Assembly: GCA_017534815.1 (NCBI GenBank)
Contig: JAFXVS010000033.1
Coordinates: forward strand, 1 to 33,500
Length of the DNA stretch: 33,500 bases
Source of the DNA: Bacteroidaceae bacterium
Lineage (GTDB): Bacteria > Bacteroidota > Bacteroidia > Bacteroidales > Bacteroidaceae
Reading direction: 5' to 3'
This document shows positions 27,048 to 33,431 of this stretch, one piece after another; within the stretch, counting starts at the first letter, position 1; every line of letters begins with the position of its first letter. The position numbers and the translations under genes are program-made. Under the pieces are notes generated by a model. That model was not told the DNA's origin. It saw only the letters and a program-made list of their open reading frames with translations, and ran no database searches.

Positions 27048-27140
27048 AGCGGGTGACGGGAATCGAACCCGCGCCTGCGCACTGGAGGTACGCCGAATCA
27101 AGATCTGAAGTCTTGCGTGCTGCCACTACACTACACCCGC
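27048..27140 (-). tRNA. tRNA with anticodon UCA, glycine-type body, long variable region
   Basis: Cloverleaf on the minus strand: acceptor GCGGGTG (27140-27134) pairs with CACCCGC (27055-27049) in 7 bp; U8 A9; D-arm GTGT/GCAC with loop AGTGGCA; anticodon stem CAAGA/TCTTG with loop CTTCAGA, giving anticodon UCA; a 26-nt variable region with stem GCGTAC/GTGCGC; T-arm GCGGG-TTCGATT-CCCGT; discriminator U73 at 27048; no encoded CCA. The G1-C72, C2-G71, G3-C70 pairs and U73 are those of bacterial tRNA-Gly. A selenocysteine tRNA would need G73, an 8-bp acceptor and a 6-bp D-stem, which are absent. It should decode UGA, the codon used 20 times in the neighbouring gene. A class II-sized variable arm is not normal for tRNA-Gly. 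Confidence 0.92.
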
Positions 27141-27155
27141 AACATTTTCGAAAGG

Positions 27156-27187
27156 CAAAGATACGAAGAATCTTACAAACAACAAAA
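27156..27187 (-). promoter_or_regulatory. Promoter of the UCA tRNA
   Basis: Minus-strand TATCTTTG at 27163-27156 and TTTTG at 27187-27183 with a 19 bp spacer, a full Bacteroidetes consensus promoter. The mature tRNA 5' end lies 16 bp downstream of the -7 box. The tRNA is thus expressed independently of the recoded gene, probably together with the RNase III-like gene. Confidence 0.8.
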
Positions 27188-27219
27188 TATCTCTCTGTTT
27201 ATTTTTCTTTCCCAAACGA

Positions 27220-27249
27220 ATTCAGGCGGCCGTTGCGGGTCGCCTGAAT
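27220..27249 (-). terminator. Hairpin after the recoded gene, probable terminator
   Basis: ATTCAGGCG at 27220-27228 pairs with CGCCTGAAT at 27241-27249 (9 bp), with a small inner CCG/CGG pairing. It lies about 40 bp beyond the TAA stop of the recoded gene and before the tRNA promoter. The following T-run is weak. Confidence 0.55.
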
Positions 27250-27287
27250 CGTTTTGGGGTTGCGCTGCGAAGTTACGCACAGATTCT

Positions 27288-30101
27288 TTATTGTGTCAGC
27301 GCGATACTGAATTCCTTGGCCATATTCAATCCGTTCCACTTGTCGTCCACCACGATGACCTTGCCTTTGTGGGTCTTGCCGGCTGTGTAGCCGTATTTCT
27401 TGGCAAGTTCGCCGTTGATTCTCCACTCCAAGAGGAAAGGATTCTGAGCCTTGATGAGTTGCTTGTTCGCGTCGTTGTAGGCAATCCACTTGCCATCAAT
27501 CTTCACCTCTGCACCTGGAATGTCGAAGATGACACCCTTGTAGTAGCCCTTGGTGAGCGAGGCTGTACCTGTGGTTTTCACAGAAGTGGGAATACTTGTA
27601 GGCATGAGATATTTCTGGAAGAAGCCTGCAGGATTGATCAAATGGAGAGGTTGAGTTTCTGGCTGACCTTTGTAATTATCGCTGGTATCTCCATCACCAT
27701 TCAAATCTAATCTTATGTGATCTGTAAGAGAAGTGGATCTAATCATTTTTAGTAAATCATCTACATCTTTTACTTCGGCAAACATCTGAAAACATAGATC
27801 ACACATAGCTAGATTGACATAGTTTGTATATGAGGTAGCATATTTTCAATCTGCTCCGATTATATTTCATGCAGTATCTGAATATGGAAAAGTACGTCCG
27901 GAAAAAAGTATATCAGGATGAAATCATACGGGGAATCTGCTGCTTCATGAGATATTGCCGGTTTGATCCACATTTCACTGAGCATTAGTTCATATAGTGA
28001 CTAATATGTGACTGGTAGCTTGACTATCATTTTTTCAGTTTGCGTAAGAAGGTAATCCATATATGCAGGAAGGATCGGGGTCTATATCTTGCTGAAAAAT
28101 TTTATTCTTTAGAACTCAATTATCTGTAAAGATATTTGATCACGCTATCCAGATAATAAAATTCGGTAGTCTTCAAGCATCTTTCAGTTCTTTCCATGCT
28201 TCTTTCAATGTTTCATTTGTAGAACCTTCTACATATATTGAATTACCAAATATATATATATGATTTGGATTATTGGATGCTAAATCATATAGGGTGTCGT
28301 CCCAACTATTATTGTAAGCAATTTCAAAATGGCAATGTTTTAATAGGGTATTGAGTATGTTCCATTCATCGTGAGCATGGTTGCTGGCTTCTTTCCAAGA
28401 AGCTTGTCAGATTGTTTCATAATTATCGTATCATTTAGGGTATTCTCATGTCATACCTGTATGGAGTCTATCCATTAGTTGCTGGTATTCCTCAGGAGAG
28501 TGAGATCAAGCACCATATTTTCGCATCATGTCTCTAATTTTGGTAGCTTCTGCAACTCTGAGGTGTTCGATATGATTATACGCTTCAACATCTCACCAGT
28601 TTATCTGGCCTATGATAGGCAGGATATCGACTGGAGCGAGGTGTTTGATTGCCATTGCTTGATACTCCAATGGAGCAATCGTCTTGGTGATTTTCTCTTC
28701 CACCGTTTTGCCATTAGACCCTTTAATGGTGATGATGATGGTACATTTCCCTACATTGGAGAACGTGAAGTGATAAGGAGCTTTCACCACTGTTGTCTTC
28801 CCGGCCATCTCGATAGCCACCTGTTGCAGCTGGATGCCGTCGGCGAAGGTGATTCATTTCATGATATCTACTTCTTTATCTACTTGTATGGAGAGGTTGC
28901 GAAGGGTCTCCAAGCCGTAGATGCTGTCGGCGATGAGTGTGATTTCCGCTTTAGCATCCTCTCAATCTTCGTCGGTCACGATGATTTCCAGTTTCCCTGC
29001 CGCATTGAGGGTGGTTCCTGACGTAACGTCTGCACCATTGAGTTTCAAGGCGACTTTGCATTTCTCTGTTCTGGCGTCGCTCCAGGTAGCCACAACTTTG
29101 TCACCTATCAGGAGTTGGCGGTCGGCGATGGTCACTTTGGTTCCTCCAAAGACGTTCACCTTCGCTTGTTTCAGGGTGATGACAGGCGCTTCGTTGTTGA
29201 CGGTGAGCTTGATGTTCACCGTTGAGGTTTTCCTGTCTTTATCCGTGACGGTTATCTCTAAGATGCCGGCTGTTCTGATAGCGCTGCCCAGTTTGGTTTC
29301 TTCGTCGTTCAGTTTGAAGGAAAGGGTGCAGTTGGGCGTGTTGTCGTCCGTCCACGAAACAACGGCTTCGTCTCCCATCAGAATCTCATTGCCTTTCCTT
29401 GAAATGGTCTTTCCCTTGGTGACATCCATTTCTGCCTGGATGAGGGTCACCTCTGGCGCTCCTTCGTTGATGACAATGGTGATAGCGGCTGAAGAAGACA
29501 GACCTTCGCCATCCTTCACAAGAATGGAAAGGGTTCCCTTTTCTTTAAGTGTTGTGCCTGACTTGATGTCCTTGTCATTCAGTTTGAGGGTGATGGCGCA
29601 TTTTTCGGTATTGTCATCTTCCCAAGAAGCAACAACTTCTTCGCCGATAAGAACTTGATTGCCGTCGATGGAAATTTCCTTCCCTCCAAAGATGTCCACT
29701 TTCTCCTTATGGACAGTGACCTCAGGAGCATGATTGACGAGGGTGAGTTTGAGGGAAGTTTTTGCGGAGTTCCCTGAATCATCTGTCACGCTGACTGTCA
29801 GCGTTCCCCTTTCTTTGAGTGTGGCGCCTGTGACGATGCTGTTTCCGTTGAGTGACAGGCTCACCTTGCAGGTCTTGGAATAGTCGTCTTTCCATGATGC
29901 CACCAAGTCTTCCCCTATGAACAGCTGGTTATCATTGATGCGCACAACCTTTCACCCAGTAATGTCCATACTGGATGACAAAAGGCTGATGGTAGGTGGA
30001 GTGGTGTCCACAAATTCATCAGAACTGCTGCATGCCATAAAGAAAGGTGTTGCCAAAGATGCGGCAACTGCTCAAATGAATAAAAGTCTTTTTCAGGTCA
30101 T
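27288..30101 (-). CDS. UGA-recoded lipoprotein: four Ig-like modules plus a large C-terminal domain (20 in-frame TGA)
   Basis: One frame of 937 codons from ATG 30101 to TAA 27288 with in-frame TGA at codons 3, 10, 50, 380, 416, 503, 532, 552, 557, 565, 643, 654, 662, 689, 704, 709, 719, 726, 745 and 752, and no internal TAA or TAG. With TGA as Gly, the start is MTGKRLLFIGAVAAS then MAC, a lipoprotein signal with Cys24. Residues 45-404 are four Ig-like modules of exactly 90 residues (LVASWKDD, VVASWEDD, AVVSWTDD, VVATWSDA at equivalent places). Codon 50 aligns with Gly140, Gly230 and Gly320; codon 380 with Gly110, Gly200 and Arg290. Residues 500-937 form a soluble domain; FIIWIAGSN and ADGKYATSYTNYV weakly suggest a subtilase-like fold, at low confidence. 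Read with the standard code it would be mistaken for a pseudogene. The partner UCA tRNA lies 148 bp downstream. Confidence 0.93.
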
Positions 30102-30407
30102 AGTTTTGGTGCAGGTTTTCGGGATTCCTCCGTCCGCATTGAACGTTTCACCGAGGTTGAGGATTCCGACCGCAGCGAAACGACGTCATTTTACCATGTG
30201 CCTATCATCGGACGGCAGCCGTGACAATTTGCCTCCATATCCCTATGCAGCTTAATAAGTCACACTTTCCATTCCCCGTCCTTGCACCGTCGCTTCGAGT
30301 CTTTCCTTTTCCGCCTGCCGGGCTGTGAACGCCGATAAACGCTACCCCCGACCGCAGCCTCCGCCCCACGCTCGCGAACTGGACTCATCCAGTTAAACAT
30401 CAATTTT
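30102..30407 (-). promoter_or_regulatory. Long leader (about 306 nt) of the UGA-recoded gene
   Basis: The stretch between the promoter and the chosen ATG is G+C-richer than its surroundings and holds several small inverted repeats (ACTGGATGAGTCCAGT near 30380; ACGGC/GCCGT near 30215). Its last part is open in the same frame as the recoded gene from an ATG at 30197, giving 32 extra codons with one further TGA (codon 4 of that version) and the segment LNLGETFNADGGIPKTCTK. I prefer the start at 30101 because a lipoprotein signal follows directly. It matched no riboswitch class I could recall. Confidence 0.45.
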
Positions 30408-30413
30408 CGATTG

Positions 30414-30445
30414 CAAAGTAAGTGAATAAATGTGAAACCGCCAAA
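30414..30445 (-). promoter_or_regulatory. Promoter of the UGA-recoded gene
   Basis: Minus-strand TTACTTTG at 30421-30414 (one mismatch to TAnnTTTG) and TTTG at 30445-30442 with a 20 bp spacer. Predicted transcription start near 30407. Confidence 0.6.
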
Positions 30446-30490
30446 TATTTAGGCCATTTTTTTTTCATTTAAGCACCCAAAACGTACCCA

Positions 30491-30529
30491 AGGAGTGCCT
30501 CCGATGTACATCCGATGTACCTCCGATTC
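30491..30529. repeat. Short 11-bp tandem repeats (TCCGATGTACN)
   Basis: About three 11-bp units of the TCCGATGTAC type lie side by side upstream of the recoded gene's promoter; GATGTACATC inside them is a palindrome. Confidence 0.7.
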
Positions 30530-30555
30530 CCAAAATCAGAGTTATGCTGCAGGAA

Positions 30556-30584
30556 ACTCGAGTCAAATGAAAAATGACTCGAGT
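30556..30584. repeat. Paired ACTCGAGT palindromes 21 bp apart
   Basis: ACTCGAGT at 30556-30563 and 30577-30584, each extended by TCA/TGA to give facing TGACTCGAGTCA-like half-sites. Same architecture as the neighbouring arrays. Confidence 0.75.
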
Positions 30585-30619
30585 GAAGAGAAATCGTAGG
30601 TCGACATACGAGCACAAAA

Positions 30620-30685
30620 GATACGACGTTTCGTGGTCAACGATACGGCATATCAAAGGGAACGAAACGCCGTTTCGTTCAGATA
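30620..30685. repeat. Three 22-bp units starting with a GAWACGNCGTWTC palindrome
   Basis: Units 30620-30641, 30642-30663 and 30664-30685. They begin GATACGACGTTTC, GATACGGCATATC and GAAACGCCGTTTC, each an imperfect palindrome around a central base, followed by a spacer of 9 bp. Confidence 0.85.
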
Positions 30686-30708
30686 TTCTCAAGAGAATTT
30701 TCAAGTTT

Positions 30709-30774
30709 GCCGACGGCAATGCATCAAAGAGCCGGCGGCAAAAGGCAAGAGAGCCGTCGGCAATCTTTGGAAGG
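30709..30774. repeat. Three 22-bp units starting with a GCCGNCGGC palindrome
   Basis: Units 30709-30730, 30731-30752 and 30753-30774 begin GCCGACGGC, GCCGGCGGC and GCCGTCGGC, then 13 bp of less conserved spacer. The variable centre base sits at the palindrome axis. Confidence 0.88.
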
Positions 30775-30945
30775 TGGGTCTAGGGTCGCCTATGAGCTCA
30801 AAATCTTCAGAAAATCGAATCAGAAAATCTTGGGGGACAAAATAATTTGAATTTTTTCGCAAAAAGTGCTAACATATACCTAACACCTACCTGTTGCAGA
30901 AAACAGCATCAAATATCGTCGTTTTGCTACCATTTTGAGAGGGAT

Positions 30946-31234
30946 TTATGATTGATCCTCGCCTTCATTCTTCTCTAGCAGCAAATAATCGCTGGCTTTT
31001 TCATCAGAGATGACGGAACGCACGCAGCTTCAACTGGTTACAATTTGTAACCGTTTCATTTCCTTCCTTTACAAGTCTGTGTTTTAAGACCTTCCAATAG
31101 TTGCGGGGGTTAGGGCTGTCAGTTAGGACACCACACACATCTACTATAGAGAAATACCATTTCTCCTGTTCATCGTCCCACACCGTGCGGACTTTACGTT
31201 CTTCAAACAGTTGTATTGCTTGTTTCTTGGTCAT
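30946..31234 (-). pseudogene. BRO-N (phage antirepressor-like) gene with internal deletion and frameshift
   Basis: The first 70 codons (from ATG 31234) read MTKKQAIQLFEERKVRTVWD, then WYFSIVDVCGVLTDSPNPRNYW, VLKHRLVKEGNETVTNCNQLKL, a clear BRO-N antirepressor start. The frame then closes after RAFRHL. In another frame the sequence continues as SVISDEKASDYLLLEKNEGEDQ to TAA at 30946, which looks like the C-terminus of such a protein. So the middle has been deleted and the frame shifted. The local stop is TGATGA, but reading through it does not restore the family sequence, so this is not another recoded gene. Confidence 0.75.
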
Positions 31235-31272
31235 GTTTTGTTGCTTTCAGATTGTTATTGGTTTTTCGTGTG

Positions 31273-31304
31273 CAAATATACAGATTCCTTCACAAACGAA
31301 CAAA
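31273..31304 (-). promoter_or_regulatory. Promoter of the BRO-N remnant
   Basis: Minus-strand TATATTTG at 31280-31273 and TTTG at 31304-31301 with a 20 bp spacer, about 40 bp upstream of the BRO-N ATG. The control region is intact although the gene is broken. Confidence 0.65.
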
Positions 31305-31403
31305 TATCATAAGGAGAAAATTACGAACTAAGTCAGAAAAGCAAAATAGAAACACCAAACTTTCAGGAAGTTCTTTCAACAGAGCACGACTATTTATCAG
31401 CAG

Positions 31404-31463
31404 AGGCAGGTTATTGGGCAATAAGGCAGGGTTATTGGGCAATAAAGGCACGTTATTGGAAGG
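31404..31463. repeat. Three 20-22-bp units with TTATTGGGCAATAA palindrome
   Basis: Consecutive units of the form GGCAGGTTATTGGGCAATAA; the core TTATTG/CAATAA is palindromic in units 1 and 2 and degraded in unit 3 (GTTATTGGAAGG). Confidence 0.8.
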
Positions 31464-31479
31464 GCGAAAATGGTCGAAA

Positions 31480-31534
31480 AGTGCCGTAGGGGTACCCTAG
31501 GGTTACCCTAAGGTTACCGTAAGGTTGCCCTTGG
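31480..31534. repeat. Five 11-bp tandem units (GTTACCCTAAG type)
   Basis: Units end to end: 31480-31490 (degenerate), 31491-31501, 31502-31512, 31513-31523 and 31524-31534, all variants of GTTACCNTARG. 11 bp is half of the 22 bp period seen in the other arrays. Confidence 0.85.
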
Positions 31535-31559
31535 GTTTAAAAACAAGGGAATGTGTTAG

Positions 31560-31690
31560 GTTAACCGCAGGAAGCGGGAGGCTTTCCCGATCAGAGTAGA
31601 AAGCCTTGCCAGTCGGAGCGGGAGGCCAAAGCAACAAGCGGATAGTTACTCGTAAGGAAAAGGATAGTTTCTCGGTAAGAAACCACCCTT
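31560..31690. repeat. Degenerate 22-bp repeat tract
   Basis: GGATAGTT recurs at 31640 and 31662, exactly 22 bp apart, with palindromic TTACTCGTAA and TTTCTCGGTAAGAAA in the two units. Upstream, GAGTAGAAAGCC and GAGCGGGAGGCC units repeat at the same spacing. The segment 31670-31684 recurs inverted at 33483-33497. Confidence 0.6.
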
Positions 31691-31805
31691 TTCCTTACTT
31701 TAACTTTGCAGCCAAATATAAGAGTCTTAATAACTCTTAATATGAAGTGGTTCAATAAATCGATAACAAGATGAAGATAAATCACAGTTTTTTCTTACCT
31801 TTGTT

Positions 31806-32000
31806 GTAGAAAGGAAGGATTAACTGCCGGAGGTCAACCCAGTTTGTTTACCAGGTGCACAGCCTATTTCTCGTTACAAGCCCTCCGGATTTCAAGCTGC
31901 AAATTCCAAATAGGAAGATAGGCTCGGAGCCTAATTAAAGTAGTGGCAACCCACAGCTTTTCTTCAGTTAACCGCTTCCTGTAATTAAAACCGGCTACAA
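31806..32000 (+). ncRNA. Candidate IS110 bridge RNA region
   Basis: Non-coding stretch upstream of the transposase with strong pairing: CCGGAGG (31827-31833) with CCTCCGG (31882-31888) closing a large internal loop, and TAGGCT-CGG-AGCCTA at 31919-31933. A -7 box TACCTTTG lies at 31796-31803. IS110-group elements encode a bridge RNA here that pairs with target and donor DNA. Exact boundaries and guide loops cannot be fixed from one copy. Confidence 0.5.
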
Positions 32001-32004
32001 AGGT

Positions 32005-33066
32005 ATGAAAAAAATCATTATCGGCATCGACATTTCTAAAGAAAAATTAGATGCAACCGCAATTGACGTGAGAAGCGGGCAGTTACAAATCATCAAACTG
32101 GGCTACCAGACGTTTGAAAACCGCCCCATGGGCTTTCGCAAGATGCTTGTGTGGTCAAGGCATCTCTTGGCTGAGGCGGGACTTGAGGACGTCCTTTTCT
32201 GCTGCGAGACCACGGGAGGCTTCGACCGGGGACTGTGCGACTACATCTACACCAAAGGGCTGGACATCTGGCGGGAGAGCGCCCTCCAGATCAAGCAGAG
32301 CAGCGGCATACACAGGGGAAAGGATGACAAGGCGGACTCCCTGATGATTGCAGAGTATGCCATGCGCCATCTGGACAAGGCTGTCTATTATGAATCCCCG
32401 GACAAGACAGTCCGCGAGCTCAAGGCGCTGCTGCTCTACCGCCACAAGCTGACTCAGGAGAAGACTGCCAAGAAGGTCAGGATGAACCAGCTGAAGAGCA
32501 CTGCTGCCAGAAGCCATTCCATGACCTTCATCCTGCGTGACTCCGCCAGAGGCGTGAGGACACTGGAAAAAAGCATCAGAGAGTGCGACAGGCAGATACG
32601 GGAACTCATTAAAAGCGAAGAGGCGCTTAAAAGGAATTATCATCATCTCACCTCCATCAGAGGCATCAATATCGTCAACGCCACCGCCATGATTGTCTAC
32701 AGCAACAACTTCAGAAACATCAAGGACGCCAACAAGATGGCAACCTATTATGGAGTGGCTTCCTTCAGGACAAAGTCTGGAACCAGCGTCGACAAGAGAG
32801 CCGAGGTGGGACAATACTCCAACTCCACGCTCAGAATGTATATCACACAGGCAGCAAGTTGTGCCATATCAGAGAACGGCATATACAGGGAATACTTCCT
32901 ACGTAAAACAGCAGAAGGGAAAGCCTATGGGATTGTCATCAACAACGTCAAGAACAAACTCATACACCTTGCCTTCTCATTAGTCAAGAACGACATGGAT
33001 TATGAGCAGAATCATGAACTGATGAGGGTGCAAAATGAGAAAAATGTGAAATCGTCTCACAATTAG
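32005..33066 (+). CDS. IS110-family DEDD transposase
   Basis: 353 residues, full length. N-terminal RuvC-like DEDD domain: IIIGIDISKEKLDA (Asp9), CCETTGGFDRG (Glu68) and HRGKDDKADSLMIAEYA (Asp pair). A long coiled region (QEKTAKKVRMNQLK, SIRECDRQIRELIKSEEAL) is followed by the C-terminal Transposase_20-type domain: LTSIRGINIVNATAMIVYS and YYGVASFRTKSGTSVDKRA, with the expected serine. Such enzymes act with a bridge RNA to move the element through a circular intermediate. The frame is intact and has no in-frame TGA; the stop is TAG. Confidence 0.95.
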   Translation: MKKIIIGIDISKEKLDATAIDVRSGQLQIIKLGYQTFENRPMGFRKMLVWSRHLLAEAGLEDVLFCCETTGGFDRGLCDYIYTKGLDIWRESALQIKQSSGIHRGKDDKADSLMIAEYAMRHLDKAVYYESPDKTVRELKALLLYRHKLTQEKTAKKVRMNQLKSTAARSHSMTFILRDSARGVRTLEKSIRECDRQIRELIKSEEALKRNYHHLTSIRGINIVNATAMIVYSNNFRNIKDANKMATYYGVASFRTKSGTSVDKRAEVGQYSNSTLRMYITQAASCAISENGIYREYFLRKTAEGKAYGIVINNVKNKLIHLAFSLVKNDMDYEQNHELMRVQNEKNVKSSHN

Positions 33067-33079
33067 AGAAAATTAACTA

Positions 33080-33295
33080 TTAATATTTGGACAAAAACAT
33101 AGGAAGCTTTAAGGCCATCAAATCCTCTTTTGTCGCCACATTCGTCATCTGAACCATATTGGCCATTCTGCGGAACTCCACAAAGGCACGCATGATGTTT
33201 CGATTAATGGCAATAGCAACAGAAGAACGAAGAACACTACCAAGCATAGCCACTCCCAGTTCTGGTACTCGAAGCAGTTTTTTCTGGAACGAGTC
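33080..33295 (-). pseudogene. Fragment of an ORF6N-domain gene, cut by the IS110 element
   Basis: The minus-strand frame between TAG (33296-33298) and TAA (33080-33082) reads LGVAMLGSVLRSSVAIAINRN, then IMRAFVEFRRMANM and ATKEDLMALK, matching the ORF6N-type phage regulator pattern E-x-G-V-A-M-L-S-S-V-L. It has no start codon at its 5' end, and after LMALK the sequence becomes unrelated (LPMFLSKY), which marks the probable right end of the insertion sequence. Confidence 0.65.
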
Positions 33296-33365
33296 CTAAA
33301 TATTTTTCCGTCCCGTTGTAAAAAGTATTAGAACGCGTCATAGAAAATGACCCGTCACAGACCCT

Positions 33366-33431
33366 GAGTTAACTCATTTCATCGATCGAGTTAACTCGTT
33401 TGATGAATCGAGTTAACTGGCGTAATTTCAG
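33366..33431. repeat. Three 22-bp units starting with the GAGTTAACTC palindrome
   Basis: GAGTTAACTC at 33366-33375 and 33388-33397 and GAGTTAACTG at 33410-33419, exactly 22 bp apart. Spacers differ (ATTTCATCGATC, GTTTGATGAATC). Same architecture as the arrays on the other side of the insertion sequence. Confidence 0.88.

Larger units (their letters stand above)
31790..33106 (+). mobile_element. IS110-family insertion sequence (ends approximate)
   Basis: It consists of an intact DEDD transposase gene preceded by about 200 bp of structured non-coding DNA, the arrangement of IS110-group elements. No terminal inverted repeats are visible, as expected for this family. The right end is placed near 33106 because the ORF6N remnant on the other strand loses family-like sequence there. 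The left end is uncertain and is placed just before the TACCTTTG box at 31796-31803, which lacks a good -33 element in place. Confidence 0.7.

Noticed and set aside
27048-27082. N-terminal extension MRRRGFDSRHPLN of the RNase III-like protein
   Set aside because: This stretch is the 3' half of the tRNA read in frame; the ATG at 27043 is the first start outside it.
27048-27140. Selenocysteine tRNA (selC)
   Set aside because: The acceptor is 7 bp, U8 and A9 are present, the D-stem is 4 bp and the discriminator is U, all unlike bacterial tRNA-Sec. The 20 UGA sit at structural glycine-like places, and no selenocysteine insertion hairpin is evident after them.
28479-29658. Plus-strand ORFs opposite the recoded gene (28479-29021 and 28921-29658)
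   Set aside because: They are antisense shadows of the modules and of the C-terminal domain, with low-complexity Ser/Leu/Val content and no family resemblance.
27288-29945. Three separate genes (27288-27806, 28593-28820, 28962-29945) or a pseudogene
   Set aside because: All lie in the same frame and are separated only by TGA; the stretches between them are open and read as sensible protein. A pseudogene would show TAA, TAG and frameshifts as well.
30102-30407. Known riboswitch (cobalamin, TPP, SAM) in the leader
   Set aside because: None of the conserved core motifs of these classes could be found.
30620-30774. CRISPR array
   Set aside because: Only three units of 22 bp with no constant repeat and unique-spacer structure; the conserved part is a 9-13 bp palindrome and no cas genes are present.
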